From Mycobacterium ostraviense (lineage in GTDB: Bacteria; Actinomycetota; Actinomycetes; Mycobacteriales; Mycobacteriaceae), in assembly GCF_002705925.1 (NCBI RefSeq), contig NZ_NKRE01000001.1, positions 1,061,078 to 1,125,077 on the forward strand: a stretch of DNA of 64,000 bases. Direction: 5' to 3'. Position numbers and translations under genes: made by a program. Position 1 is the first letter of the stretch. Every line of letters begins with the position of its first letter. Positions 36,689 to 52,750 of this stretch are shown here, one piece after another. Under the pieces are notes generated by a model that searched no databases, was not told where the DNA came from, and worked only from the letters and a program-made list of their open reading frames with translations.

Positions 36689-36692
<4 letters not shown>
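30135..36692 (+). CDS. ppsC: Phthiocerol synthase type I polyketide synthase PpsC (fully reducing)
   Basis: The protein has 2185 residues from ATG at 30135, which overlaps the ppsB stop as ATGA; the open frame extends upstream inside ppsB, but that is shadow. Order: ketosynthase about 36-460 (Cys210), acyltransferase about 565-870 (Ser656), dehydratase about 925-1200 with catalytic His958 in [12 protein letters not shown], enoylreductase about 1450-1785 (NADPH loop [14 protein letters not shown]), ketoreductase from about 1802 (VGGMGGLG), ACP with Ser2102 (LGLDSLMA). It carries all reductive domains and so adds a two-carbon unit that is reduced to methylene, as phthiocerol structure requires. 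Confidence 0.96.
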
Positions 36693-42162
<5,470 letters not shown>

Positions 42163-42166
<4 letters not shown>

Positions 42167-45100
42167 GCACACCCGACAACGCCATCGCGGTAGTCGGCAT
42201 GGCCGGCAGATTCCCGGGCGCGAACGATCTGTCGACCTTGTGGAGCAATCTTCGGCGCGGCAAGGAGTCGATCGTCACCCTGTCCGAACGGGAACTGCGC
42301 GACGCGGGGGTCAGCGACAAGACGCTGGCCGACCCGGCATACGTGCGCCGCGCACCGCTACTGGACGGGATCGACGAATTCGACGCGGACTTCTTCGGAT
42401 TCCCCCCGCTGGCCGCGCAGGTGCTCGACCCGCAACACCGGCTGTTCCTGCAATGCGCGTGGCATGCGCTCGAGGACGCCGGGTGTGACCCCGCCCAGTT
42501 CGACGGCTCGATCGGCGTGTACGGAACCAGCTCTCCCAGCGGCTATCTGCTACACAACCTGCTGTCGCATCGAGACCCGAACGCCGTGCTGGCCGAGGGA
42601 CTCAACTTCGACCAGTTCAGCCTGTTCCTGCAAAACGACAAGGATTTCCTGGCGACGCGGATATCTCATGCGTTCAACCTGCGCGGCCCGAGCATCGCGG
42701 TCCAAACCGCCTGCTCATCCTCGCTGGTCGCCGTGCACCTGGCCTGCCTGAGCCTGCTGTCCGGCGAGTGCGACATGGCACTGGCCGGCGGGTCGTCGTT
42801 GTGCATCCCGCACCGTGTCGGTTACTGGAACTCGCCGGGATCGATGGTGTCGGCGGTCGGCCATTGCCGGCCCTTCGACGTGCGCGCCGACGGCACTGTC
42901 TTCGGCAGCGGCGTGGCGATGGTGGCGCTCAAGCCGTTGCAGGCGGCCATCGACGCCGGCGACCGCATTCACGCCGTCATCCGCGGATCGGCGATCAACA
43001 ACGACGGATCGGCGAAAATGGGCTACGCGGCCCCCAATCCAGCCGCCCAGGCCGACGTCATCGCCGAAGCCCACGCGGTGGCCGGCGTCGATTCCTCGAC
43101 CATCAGCTATGTCGAGTGCCACGGCACCGGCACCCCGCTGGGTGACCCCATCGAAATCCAGGGGCTGCGAACGGCATTCGAGTTCTCCGAAACGCCCCGC
43201 CCGGGCCCGTGCGTGCTCGGCTCGGTCAAGTCCAACATCGGCCACCTGGAAGTCGCCGCCGGAATCGCGGGTCTGATCAAGACAATCCTCTGCCTGAAGC
43301 ACCAGGCGATCCCCGCGACACTGCACTACACCAGCCCCAACCCCGAGCTGCGGCTCGACCAAAGCCCATTCGTGGTGCAAAGCAAGTACGGCCCGTGGGA
43401 GTGGGACGGCGTGCTTCGGGCCGGGGTGAGCTCGTTCGGGGTCGGCGGTACCAACGCCCACGTCGTTTTGGAGCAGGCACCAGCGGTTCCGGCTCACGCC
43501 GCGCCGGCCGGGCCGCAAGTGCTGCTGCTGTCGGCGAAAAGCGCGTCAGCGCTTGGCGAATCGCGCAACGCCCTGGCGGCTGCCCTAGAAAGGCCAGACG
43601 CACCGGACCTGTCCGACGTCGCCTACACGCTCACCCGGCGCCGCAAGCACGATGTCACGATGGCCGCCGTCGTCCACGACCGCGAGCACGCGGTCAAGGT
43701 TCTGCGGGCGGCCGAGCACGACAACGTCTTCGTCGGCGAATCCGGCACCGACGGTGCCGCTGAAACAACGACGTCGCCGGCCTCGGACCGCGTCGTTTTC
43801 CTCTTCCCGGGCCAGGGCGCGCAGCACGTCGGCATGGCGAAGGGGCTCTACGACACCGAGCCCGTTTTCGCCGAACACTTCGACACCTGCGCCGCCGGAT
43901 TCCGCGACGAGATGGGCATCGATCTGCATGCCGAGGTGTTCAGCGGGACCGCAACGGATCTGGAGCGCATCGACCGATCGCAACCGGCGCTGTTCACCGT
44001 GGAGTACGCGCTCGCCAAGCTGGTCGACAGCTACGGGGTGCGTGCGGGTGCCTACATCGGCTACAGCACCGGCGAATACATCGCGGCCACCCTGGCCGGG
44101 GTATTCGACGTCGAGACGGCGATCAAGACCGTCGCGCTGCGGGCCCGCCTGATGCATGAGTCACCGCCCGGCGCCATGGTCGCGGTGGCGGTCGGCCCCG
44201 ACGAGGTCGCGCAGTACCTCTCACCGGGGGTGGAGCTCTCGGCGGTCAACGATCCCGGCAACTGCGTGGTCGCCGGCCCGAAGGACGCGATCCGCGAGTT
44301 CACCCAACGTCTCAACGAGGCCGGGATACCCGTTCGCCGGGTCCGCGCCGGCCACGCGTTTCACACCAGCGCGATGGATCCGATGTTGGATGAATTCCAG
44401 GAATTCCTGTCCCGGCAGCAGCTCAGCGCTCCGCGCACGCCGTTGCTGAGTAACCTCACCGGAACGTGGTTGACCGAGCAGCAGGTCACCGATCCGGCCA
44501 CCTGGACACGCCAGATCAGTTCGGCGATCAGGTTCGCCGACGAACTCGACGTGGTGCTGGCAGATCCGGGTCGAGTCCTCGTCGAGGTCGGTCCCGGCGG
44601 GAGTCTCACCGGTTCGGCGATCCGGCATCCGAAGTGGTCGCCCGCCCATCGTGCTGTCCGGCTCATGCGTCACCCGATTCAGAACACCGATGACCGCGAC
44701 ACCTTCCTGCGCGCGCTGGGTGAGCTCTGGTCCGCCGGAATCGAGGTTGACTGGACGCCGCGGCGTGCGGCCCAGCCGCAGCTGGTTTCCCTGCCCGGTT
44801 ATCCGTTTGCCCGCCAACGGCATTGGGTCGAACCCAAGCACATGGTCTGGTCGCAGGTTCCCGCCGGGAGCAACGGCTCACCGGTGGTTGCGGGGACTGG
44901 TGCCGGCACCGTCGAAATAGCGCAGAACGGAGAGTCGCAGACCGAGACCACGTTGCGGCGCATCTGGGAGCAGTGCATGGGTGTCAGCTCCATCGATCGA
45001 AACGCCAATTTCTTTGACATGGGCGGTGATTCCCTGATGGCCATCAGCATCGCGATGTCCGCCGCCAACGAGGGCCTGACCATTACACCGCAGGATCTGT

Positions 45101-46590
45101 ACGAATACCCGACCTTGGCCGCACTGACGGCTGCCGTCGATGCCTCGTTCGCGGCGAGTGGTTTGGCCAAAGCCCCGGTGGCTGATGCACATCCGGCGGT
45201 TCCGCCGAATATCGCGTACTTCCTCGACCGGGGACTGCGCGACACCGGTCGCTGGCGCGTCCCGTTGATCCTGCGCCTCGACCCCAAGATCGGCACCGAA
45301 GACGTCCGGGCAGTGCTGACCGCGGTGGCCAACCACCACGACGCATTGCGGCTGCAGCTCGTCGACAATGCCGGAATGTCGGAGCAACACATCGAACCAT
45401 CCGGGGAGTTCACTCGGCTTTCGACCGCGTCACTTCCGGATGACGTATCCGCCGGCAGCCCGGAGGAACGGGCAGCGGTGTCGAAGATTCTGGCCGAATT
45501 GCTCTCAGATCAAGGTGATTCGGACGCGCCGCTGGCGGCAGTGCATATCACCGGTGCACACGGCGGTCCGCACTACCTGGGGCTGGCCGTGCACGAGATG
45601 GTCAGCGACGACGTGTCGCGTCAAATCCTGGGACGCGACATCGTCACCGCGTTCGGGCAGCGGCTGGCGGGCGAGGAGATCACGCTGGAGCCGGTCACCA
45701 CCGGGTGGCGGGAGTGGTCGGTGCGCTGCGCGGCCCTCGCGACGCATCCGGCGGCCCTCGACACTCGCTCCTACTGGATCGAGAATTCAACGAAGGCGAC
45801 CTTGTGGCTGGCTGACCAAGACATCACGCAACCGCCCAGCACCGAGGATCTGACCAAGTTCTCAACCACGCTGAGCTTCGAGCAGACATCCGAGCTCGAT
45901 GACGCACGGCGCCGGTTCCGGCGCTCGATCCAGGAGATCGTGCTGGCCGGGCTCGGCCGAACGATAGCCAAGGCGGTCGGTGACGGTGTGATCGCCGTGG
46001 AACTCGAGGGCGAGGGGCGCTCGGTGCTGCGACCGGACGTCGACCTGCGCAGAACCGTGGGCTGGTTCACGACGTACTACCCGATTCCACTGGCGTGCGC
46101 GGACGGGCAAGGCACGTCAGCGATTCGGCAGCTCGACGCTGTTCACGACACGCTGAAATCCGTTCCGCACTACGGAATCGGATACGGGCTGCTGCGGTAC
46201 CTGTATGCGCCGACTGGACGCGTGCTCGGTGCGCAGCGCACGCCCGACATCCACTTCCGGTATGCGGGCGTCATTCCCGAGTTGCCGAGCACCGATGCAC
46301 CGGTACAGTTCGACTCCGACATGACGATGCCCGTGCGCGAGACGATCCCTGGGTTGGGCCACGCGATCGAACTCCGAGCGTATCGCTTCGGTGGCTCATT
46401 GCATCTCGATTGGTGGTATGACACCCGCCGCATCCCGGCAGCAACGGTAGAAACGCTGGCGCGGACCTTCCCGGCCACCCTGAGCGAGCTGATCCAGGAG
46501 GCCATCGCGGCCGAGCATGACGAGATCGAAACGGTCGGGGCACCCGAAGCGGGCGCCTTGGTGGACTTGTCCAGCCTGGATGCGGGCTGA
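42163..46590 (+). CDS. ppsE: Terminal phthiocerol synthase PpsE (KS-AT-ACP-condensation-like)
   Basis: The protein has 1475 residues from GTG at 42163, with GGAGG 11 bases before. Ketosynthase about 5-430 (Cys184), acyltransferase about 535-850 with Ser635 in the variant GYSTG and a HAFH motif, ACP with Ser957 (MGGDSLMA), then about 420 residues with the fold pattern of a nonribosomal condensation or acyltransferase domain. In that domain the HHxxxDG core reads HEMVSDD at 1144-1150, so the usual catalytic His is replaced. The protein adds the last unit and hands the chain to release; in M. tuberculosis it contacts TesA. It lacks all reductive domains, consistent with a final keto group. Confidence 0.95.
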
Positions 46591-46601
46591 GGAGGATCGG
46601 A

Positions 46602-47591
46602 ATGCGCAACAACGACATCGCTGTAGTGGTCCGCGGGATTCACAAGGCGTTCGGCACGGTAGTGGCCCTCGATGACGTCAGTTTCGAAGTGGGCCGCGGC
46701 GAAGTGATCGGGCTGCTCGGTCCCAACGGAGCCGGCAAGACGACCATGGTGGACATCTTGTCGACGCTGACCCGGCCGGATCGGGGCACGGCGACCGTCG
46801 CCGGCTACGACGTCGTTTCCGATCCGGCCGGTGTGCGCCGCTCGATCATGGTCACCGGACAGCAGGTGGCCGTCGACGACGCGTTGACCGGTGAGCAGAA
46901 CCTGGTGTTGTTCGGTCGCCTGTACGGGCTGAGCAAGTCGGCGGCACGTCGCAGGTCGCAGGAATTGCTCGAGCAGTTCGGGCTCATGCACGCCGCGAAG
47001 CGGCGGGTGAGCACCTATTCGGGCGGGATGCGTCGGCGCATAGACATCGCGTGCGGATTGGTGGTCCAGCCGCAAGTGGCGTTCCTCGACGAGCCCACCA
47101 CAGGGCTGGATCCACGAAGCCGGCAAGCTATTTGGGATCTGGTGGCCAGCTTCAAGAAGCTCGGCGTCGCCACCTTGTTGACGACGCAGTATCTCGAGGA
47201 GGCGGATGCGCTCAGCGACCGGATCATTTTGATCGACCACGGCACGATCATCGCGGAGGGCACTGCGAACGAGCTCAAGCACCGTGCCGGTGACACATTC
47301 TGCGAAATCGTGCCGCGAGATCTCAAGGACCTGGACGCTATCGTCGCGGCGCTCGGTTCACTGTTGCCCGAGCAGAGTAGGGCCATTCTGACACCCGAGT
47401 CAGACCGGATCACCATGCCGGCGCCAGGCGGCACGCACACCCTGATCGAGGCCGCGCGCCGAATCGACGAGGCGAACATCGAGCTGGCCGACATCGCGCT
47501 ACGCCGGCCGTCGCTCGACGACGTATTCCTGTCCATGACAACAGATCCCAGCGAGTCACTGAGTCATCTAGCGTCGGCGGGCATGCGATGA
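46602..47591 (+). CDS. drrA: ABC transporter ATP-binding protein DrrA (PDIM export)
   Basis: The protein has 329 residues. Walker A GPNGAGKTT is at about 40-48, the Q-loop near 88-90, ABC signature YSGGMRRRID near 141-150, Walker B VAFLDEPTTGLDP near 157-169, and an H-loop region TTQYLEEAD. It drives the DrrB/DrrC membrane pair for PDIM (and possibly PGL) translocation, and resembles the daunorubicin-resistance DrrA family. A strong GAGGAGG site lies before the ATG. It starts 11 bp after ppsE and overlaps drrB by 4 bp, so it belongs to the same transcript. Confidence 0.95.
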   Translation: MRNNDIAVVVRGIHKAFGTVVALDDVSFEVGRGEVIGLLGPNGAGKTTMVDILSTLTRPDRGTATVAGYDVVSDPAGVRRSIMVTGQQVAVDDALTGEQNLVLFGRLYGLSKSAARRRSQELLEQFGLMHAAKRRVSTYSGGMRRRIDIACGLVVQPQVAFLDEPTTGLDPRSRQAIWDLVASFKKLGVATLLTTQYLEEADALSDRIILIDHGTIIAEGTANELKHRAGDTFCEIVPRDLKDLDAIVAALGSLLPEQSRAILTPESDRITMPAPGGTHTLIEAARRIDEANIELADIALRRPSLDDVFLSMTTDPSESLSHLASAGMR

Positions 47592-48454
47592 GCGCCGCAG
47601 CCACCGTTCCCACCCCGGCACCGGCCGTCGAGGGGTTCAGCCAGACCGTGGAGAAGCTAAACCAGTCGACGCTTAGGCAATGGCGGGTGCTCATCAGCCG
47701 CTTGTTCTTGCGCACGAGCATCGGCGAGTTATTCACCACCGCCGGCGCGCCGGTGGTTTTCATGGTGGGCTTCTATATACCCTTCGCCATACCGTGGAAC
47801 CACTTTGTCGGCGGTGCAAGCTCCGGCGTCGCCAGTAACCTCGGGCAATACATCACGCCATTGGTCACACTGCAGGCCATCTCGTTCGCCGCCATCGGGT
47901 CGGGCTTCCGGGCGGCGACCGACTCGCTGCTGGGTGTCAACCGGCGGTTTAGCTCGATGCCGATCGCCCCGGTGACGCCGGTGCTTGCCCGCGCGACGGT
48001 CTCGGTGTACCGCTGCTCCATCGGTTTGGCGGTATCGCTGGCCTGCGGCTACGTAATCGGATTCCGGTTCCACCGCGGGGCCCTCTACATCGTCGGCTTT
48101 TGCGTATTGGTGCTGGCGATCGGGGCTGTGCTGTCATTCGGCACTGACCTGCTTGGCACAGTTACCAAGAACCCCGACGCCATGCTGCCGCTGCTGACCT
48201 TGCCCATTTTGATCTTCGGACTACTGTCGGTCGGCCTCATGCCGTTGCGGCTGTTTCCTCGGTGGATCCACCCGTTTGTCCGCAACCAACCGATCTCGCA
48301 GTTCGTTGAGGCGATGCGGGCGCTGGCCGGGGATACCACCAAAAGAGTCTTACCGGTGACGTGGCCTGTCATGGCACCGACGTTGGCGTGGATCGTCGGT
48401 TTCACACTGTTCTTGGTGCCCATGTCCATCGTCGTTTTGTCCAGGCGGCGATGA
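47588..48454 (+). CDS. drrB: ABC-2 type permease DrrB (PDIM export)
   Basis: The protein has 288 residues. After a polar N-terminal region (about 1-45) there are about six hydrophobic segments, including GAPVVFMVGFYIPFAI and, at the end, WPVMAPTLAWIVGFTLFLVPMSIVVL. It shares the ABC-2 permease layout with DrrC. With DrrA and DrrC it forms the inner-membrane PDIM exporter. The ATG overlaps the drrA stop and the stop overlaps the drrC start (ATGA), so the three proteins are translationally coupled. Confidence 0.94.
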   Translation: MSAAATVPTPAPAVEGFSQTVEKLNQSTLRQWRVLISRLFLRTSIGELFTTAGAPVVFMVGFYIPFAIPWNHFVGGASSGVASNLGQYITPLVTLQAISFAAIGSGFRAATDSLLGVNRRFSSMPIAPVTPVLARATVSVYRCSIGLAVSLACGYVIGFRFHRGALYIVGFCVLVLAIGAVLSFGTDLLGTVTKNPDAMLPLLTLPILIFGLLSVGLMPLRLFPRWIHPFVRNQPISQFVEAMRALAGDTTKRVLPVTWPVMAPTLAWIVGFTLFLVPMSIVVLSRRR

Positions 48455-49281
48455 TGCCCGTGACAACTGAGGAAGTCGGGCTCGCGCCGGCACGCTCGCA
48501 GGACCCGGAGAACTCTGTTCGCCTGCTCATTGAGCAAACTCTCTTGCAGACCAAACGGTTACTCATTCGGTGGGCGCGTGACTATGTCACCGTCGTCGGA
48601 GCGATCGTGTTGCCGATTCTGTTCATGGTGGTGTTGAACATCGTGCTCGGTAACCTGGCTTACGCCGTGACTCACGACAGCGGGCTCTACAGCATTGTTC
48701 CGCTCATTGCGATCGGTGCCGCGATCACTGGCTCGACATTCGTCGCGATAGACCTGATGCGCGAGCGCTCCATGGGCCTGCTTTCCCGATTGTGGGTGCT
48801 GCCGGTGCACCGGGCATCGGGCCTGATCGCTCGAATCCTGGCAAACGCGATTAGGACTCTGTTCACCACTCTCGTGATGCTGGGCACGGGCGTTGTCTTG
48901 GGTTTCCGGTTTCGGCAGGGCGTGATCCCGAGCCTCATGTGGGTGAGTGTCCCGGTGATCCTTGGCATCGCAATCGCCGCTATCGTCACCACCGTCGCGC
49001 TCTACACCGCGCAGACCGTGGTGGTCGAAGGCGTTGAGCTGGTGCAAGCAATCGCGATTTTCTTCTCCACCGGTCTGGTACCGCTCAACTCATATCCAAG
49101 CTGGATTCAGCCGGTCGTCGCCCATCAGCCAGTGAGCTATGCCATCGCGGCGATGCGAGGATATGCGATGGGCGGTCCGGTCCTGTCTCCGATGATCGGG
49201 ATGCTGTTGTGGACCATAGGTATTTGCGTCGCCTGCGCGGTACCCATGGCCATCGGCTATCGACGGGCCAGCACGCACTGA
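48451..49281 (+). CDS. drrC: ABC-2 type permease DrrC (PDIM export)
   Basis: The protein has 276 residues from ATG at 48451, the H37Rv length, overlapping the drrB stop as ATGA. An in-frame ATG at 48361 inside drrB is rejected because the extra sequence is not family-like. There are about six membrane segments: VVGAIVLPILFMVVLNIVLG near 43-62, then pairs near 80-105, 125-150, 160-185, 190-215 and 240-265. It has a conserved ABC-2 region (RERSMGLLSRLWVLPVHR) between segments 2 and 3. Loss of DrrC in M. tuberculosis blocks PDIM localisation at the cell surface. papA5 follows after 48 bp. Confidence 0.95.
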   Translation: MMPVTTEEVGLAPARSQDPENSVRLLIEQTLLQTKRLLIRWARDYVTVVGAIVLPILFMVVLNIVLGNLAYAVTHDSGLYSIVPLIAIGAAITGSTFVAIDLMRERSMGLLSRLWVLPVHRASGLIARILANAIRTLFTTLVMLGTGVVLGFRFRQGVIPSLMWVSVPVILGIAIAAIVTTVALYTAQTVVVEGVELVQAIAIFFSTGLVPLNSYPSWIQPVVAHQPVSYAIAAMRGYAMGGPVLSPMIGMLLWTIGICVACAVPMAIGYRRASTH

Positions 49282-49329
49282 CCGAGCATGCGCTGGCCCG
49301 GCATGCAATGACTAGTAGGGGGTCTCGAG

Positions 49330-50589
49330 GTGTTTTCCGGATCCGTGATTCGAAAGCTGTCACACAGTGAGGAAATCTTTGCGCAGTACGAAGTTTTCAC
49401 TTCCATGACAATCCAGCTGTGCGGCGCTGTCGACGTCGATGCGCTGTCGGATGCTTTCGATGCCCTCCTCGAGGCCCATCCGGTCTTGGCGGGTCACCTC
49501 GAGCCAAGCTCCGATGGCGGTTGGAATCTGGTTGCCGACGACATGCTCCACTCCGGGATCTATGTAGTCGACGGCACCAACGGGGCGTCTTCGGGAAACT
49601 CGCAAATCCGGCTCGACCAGAGTGTGTCGTTGATGGATTCGCGGCTGACGCTCAGGGAGGGAGGGGGCGAGCTGACTCTATATGTCCATCACAGCATGGC
49701 CGATGGTCACCATGGGGCCGCTCTCGTCGACGAGCTGTTCTCCCGGTACACCGACGCGGTAACTACTGGTGATCCCGGCCCGATAATCCCGCAGTCCGCG
49801 CCGCTGCCCATGGAGATCCTGCTGGAACAGCGGGGCGTCAAGAAGCAAGGGCTATCGGGAGCCGAACGTTTCATGCCGGTGATGTTCGCCTATGAGCTCC
49901 CGGACACCACCAAGGCGGCTGTTCTCGCCGATCCTGGATCGCCCCAAGCTGTTCCAGTCAGCAGACTCCTGCTCTCCAAGCTTGAGACATCGGACCTCGT
50001 TGCGTTCGGCCGTGAGCATCGACTCAGCATCAACGCTGTGGTCGCGGCGGCTATCCTGCTGACTGAGTGGCGCCTGCGCAATACCCCGCACGTCCCGATT
50101 CCCTACGTCTACCCCGTCGACTTACGATTTCTTCTTGCGCCGCCGGTGGCCCCGACCGAAAGCACCAACCTGCTCGGGGCGGCCTCCTACCTTGCAGAGA
50201 TCGGTCCGGATACCGACATCGTAGATCTCGCAAGCGATATCGTTGCCACCCTTCGCGCTGATTTGGCCAATGGTGTGATCCAGCAGTCGGGGCTCCACTT
50301 CGGCACAGCATTCGAAGGAACTCCTGCCGGGCTGCCGCCACTTGTCTTCTGCACTGACGCGACCGCGTTCCCGACGATGCGCACACCCCCGGGTCTCGAG
50401 CTGAAAGACATTCGGGGCCAGTTCTATTGCTCCATCAGCGTGCCTCTCGATCTGTATTCGTGCGGCGTCTACGATGGGCAACTGATCATCGAGCATCATG
50501 GGCACCTAGCGGAACCCGAAAAGTCGCTCGAGATGATACGTTCCATGCTGTGCACTGTTCCCTCCGAGTATGGCTGGGTCATGGAATAA
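49330..50589 (+). CDS. papA5: Phthiocerol/phthiodiolone dimycocerosyl transferase PapA5
   Basis: The protein has 419 residues from GTG at 49330. The acyltransferase catalytic motif HHSMADG places His121 and Asp125 at the HxxxD core; the DLRF structural motif (YPVDLRF) is near 258-264. It has the condensation-domain (CoA-dependent acyltransferase) fold. It transfers two mycocerosyl chains from Mas directly onto the phthiocerol diol, the final assembly step. It is the last gene of the fadD26 operon, 48 bp after drrC. Downstream lies an insertion not found in the H37Rv order, beginning with a transposase remnant only 8 bp after the stop. Confidence 0.96.
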   Translation: MFSGSVIRKLSHSEEIFAQYEVFTSMTIQLCGAVDVDALSDAFDALLEAHPVLAGHLEPSSDGGWNLVADDMLHSGIYVVDGTNGASSGNSQIRLDQSVSLMDSRLTLREGGGELTLYVHHSMADGHHGAALVDELFSRYTDAVTTGDPGPIIPQSAPLPMEILLEQRGVKKQGLSGAERFMPVMFAYELPDTTKAAVLADPGSPQAVPVSRLLLSKLETSDLVAFGREHRLSINAVVAAAILLTEWRLRNTPHVPIPYVYPVDLRFLLAPPVAPTESTNLLGAASYLAEIGPDTDIVDLASDIVATLRADLANGVIQQSGLHFGTAFEGTPAGLPPLVFCTDATAFPTMRTPPGLELKDIRGQFYCSISVPLDLYSCGVYDGQLIIEHHGHLAEPEKSLEMIRSMLCTVPSEYGWVME

Positions 50590-50596
50590 CCGGAAG

Positions 50597-50770
50597 TCAA
50601 CCGCCGCAGAGCAATTCGTCAACCACTCTGGGGGCTGGCGTCCTGTGGGTGATGTAGGTAAAGCCGGTCTTGCCGATGCGGTCGTGTTTGACGTTTTTCC
50701 ATACCCACTCGTCAGGATTGAGCTCTGGTGAGTAACCGGGCAGGAAGAACAGTTTGAGCCGCCCTCCTCG
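50597..50770 (-). pseudogene. IS630-family transposase remnant, C-terminal, frameshifted
   Basis: Minus-strand translation gives LKLFFLPGYSPELNPDEW, the hallmark around the third catalytic acid (E in SPELNPDE) of IS630-type DDE transposases. Just after DEWVW the frame breaks at a CCC run (50699-50701); in the next frame it continues with KNVKHDRIGKTG and ends at a stop at 50597. About 55 residues remain, and I saw no matching catalytic domain upstream. So an element once inserted next to papA5 and decayed. Confidence 0.72.
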
Positions 50771-51541
50771 GCGCCATCAAGCAAACTACGCTTGACAGCA
50801 CCTGCGGGCCCGGAGCGCGCGAAAGGCAAAGCGGGAATCGGAGGCCAGGAAAACGGATCAGGGGTCCAGGTACTACGCTCACCGTCAGCTCGGACACCCC
50901 GGGTCACACAAAACGAGGTGTGCATCAAACCCGGGATGCTCCACACATCACCGAGACCCGCACCGAATATCCTGGACTTGCGCAACGCCGTAAACCCTCC
51001 TTCGCTTTGAACCTTTTCCAGTCCAAAACGTAAGCAGGACACGGCGTTGCGCCCAAAACCTCAGGTCAGCGAACCACAGCTATGTCAGAAGAGCCCCAAA
51101 AAGTCTGGCGCGCCATAACGGCGTCCAGCCTGCGAAATCACACCGACGCTTGCCGCGGATTCCCCACCGTGATGATGATCATAAGAAAGCTCGCTTTCAT
51201 TTGCAGGACGGGCGTGTTGGCTAACTTCGAAAAGCGCCAACGCCAATCGTATTAGCCCGAATTTGCCGCCAATCGCCGTACCAACGAATGCGGGCATCTG
51301 CTACGATCCTGCGGTGCAGTGGCCGCCTCAGAACATGTTGAGCCGGTGGGCCGGGCCACGCTGACCTGGCACTAAGCCGGAGAGAGGCAACCCACGGAGC
51401 CAACTAGGTTGACAATATGCGGGCCTGAGGATCGCCACGGCCATACTTGAGTCTGCGCCCGGCACCATCGGTTCCGTCCACCGACTGGCCAAATGGCCGA
51501 TACTTCAATAACCGCGGACTGGCTAGTGAGGAGATGACGGG
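50771..51541. other. Non-coding stretch between the transposase remnant and the O-methyltransferase
   Basis: No well-supported gene is present. A 12-bp inverted repeat (50980-50991 / 51041-51052) may mark a mobile-element border. A 70-codon minus-strand frame (51085-51297) with an AGGA before its ATG and no recognised family may be a fragment or chance. TTGACA occurs at 51409-51414 on the plus strand without a well-placed -10. The stretch looks like remnant DNA left by insertion events. Confidence 0.45.
50980..51052. repeat. Inverted repeat GCGCAACGCCGT / ACGGCGTTGCGC
   Basis: Perfect 12-bp arms at 50980-50991 and 51041-51052 are separated by 49 bp. The loop is too long for a simple terminator. 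It could be a relic of a small mobile element or of the ends of the element whose transposase fragment lies 210 bp away (inference). Confidence 0.4.
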
Positions 51542-52264
51542 ATGGACGTGGCGGGCGCATTCATGCGACTGATGGACGTATTGCGGAAACTCACGAGCGC
51601 TGTGGCCCAACTGATTTACCGACCGACCGGCTCGGCGGCGGAAGAATACCATAAGTGGTACTACAGCAACTTGGTGTGGAATCAGACTACGTGGTTGGGC
51701 GTCCAATGCTGGAAGTCCGTGAGCGATATGTGGAATTACCAGGAGATCCTGTTCGACTTGAAGCCCTCGCTGGTCATCGAGTTCGGCAGCCGCTACGGCG
51801 GTTCGGCGCTGTTCTTCGCGAACATCATGAGACACACCGGCCAACCGTTCAAGGTGGTTTCCGTCGACATCTCACACAAGGCCCTCGATCCAATGGCCCG
51901 GCGGGATGCTGACATTATGTTCATTGAGTCCTCATCCACTGTCCCCGCCGTTGCCGAGCACATCGAACGACTCAAAGGCGAGTACCGCGGCAATATCTTC
52001 GCCATCCTGGACAGCGACCACTCCATGGATCACGTACTGGCCGAGATGAAACTGCTGCGGCCCCTACTCTCCTCCGGCGACTACCTGGTAGTCGAAGACT
52101 CCAATATCAATGGGCATCCCGTCCTCCCGGGGTTCGGACCCGGCCCATACGAGGCCATCGAGGCTTACGAGCGTGAATTCCCAAACGATTACAAGCATGA
52201 CGTGGCGCGGGAGAACAAGTTCGGCTGGACATCTGCTCCTAACGGATTCTTGATCCGCAACTAA
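51542..52264 (+). CDS. Rhamnosyl O-methyltransferase of phenolic glycolipid synthesis (Rv2959c-like)
   Basis: The protein has 240 residues from ATG at 51542, with GAGGAG 9 bases before. It is a cephalosporin-hydroxylase/CmcI-type SAM methyltransferase: EFGSRYGGSALFFANIM near 80-96 is the SAM loop, VDISHKALDP follows, FAILDSDHSMDHV near 157-169 holds metal-binding acids, and the C-terminal half is almost identical to my memory of Rv2959c (VVEDSNINGHPVLPGFGPGP). That enzyme 2-O-methylates the first rhamnose of phenolic glycolipids. In H37Rv the gene lies in the separate PGL cluster beyond mmpL7; here it sits between papA5 and mas. The first about 30 residues differ from the H37Rv protein. Confidence 0.88.
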   Translation: MDVAGAFMRLMDVLRKLTSAVAQLIYRPTGSAAEEYHKWYYSNLVWNQTTWLGVQCWKSVSDMWNYQEILFDLKPSLVIEFGSRYGGSALFFANIMRHTGQPFKVVSVDISHKALDPMARRDADIMFIESSSTVPAVAEHIERLKGEYRGNIFAILDSDHSMDHVLAEMKLLRPLLSSGDYLVVEDSNINGHPVLPGFGPGPYEAIEAYEREFPNDYKHDVARENKFGWTSAPNGFLIRN

Positions 52265-52729
52265 GCCGTCAGCCACCAGAATTGCATGGCCGAAGCCGCA
52301 TGCGCTGCAGAAGTCGGGCACGCGAGCGACCGGCGCAGCGGTGATCCGTTCGGCCGCGGATGCCAATTGCATTGCGCCGAGTGAGTTTCCGAGTTTACCG
52401 TACGGTCGAGAATGACACCGTGGGCATTGTCGACGGCTCTGGGCGCTAGCCGAATGCCCCCGACATGCTCGGTCATCGGCTAACCAACCAACCGGCAGAC
52501 TGGCCCCGGCATTGTCCGCCAGACCGGCTGTGGCTTTCCGATGTCCACCAGATGGGTGCGCGGCCAGGCCGGTTGATCGCCTGCGTCAGCCTGCCGTTGC
52601 GTAGTGCTAACAAAGCTGGATAAAGCCAATATGCGATCCGCCCGTCTCACAGCGACACCCTCACGGGCGCAACGATTTTGTCGCCCACAAAACACGCGGC
52701 GCAGACACCCCAAAGCGCCGGTAAGGCGT

Positions 52730-52750
52730 GCGGCTGACGTGATCAGCCGC
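52730..52750. repeat. Hairpin GCGGCTGA-N5-TCAGCCGC
   Basis: Perfect 8-bp arms at 52730-52737 and 52743-52750 with a 5-base loop. It could be an operator for the downstream methyltransferase, or a terminator for the O-methyltransferase 466 bp upstream, though that is distant and no T-run follows. Confidence 0.4.

Noticed and set aside
51085..51297. 70-codon minus-strand frame (starts MPAFVGTAIGG)
   Set aside because: It has a passable AGGA before the ATG but no recognised family and lies in remnant DNA; kept only as a note, not called as a gene.
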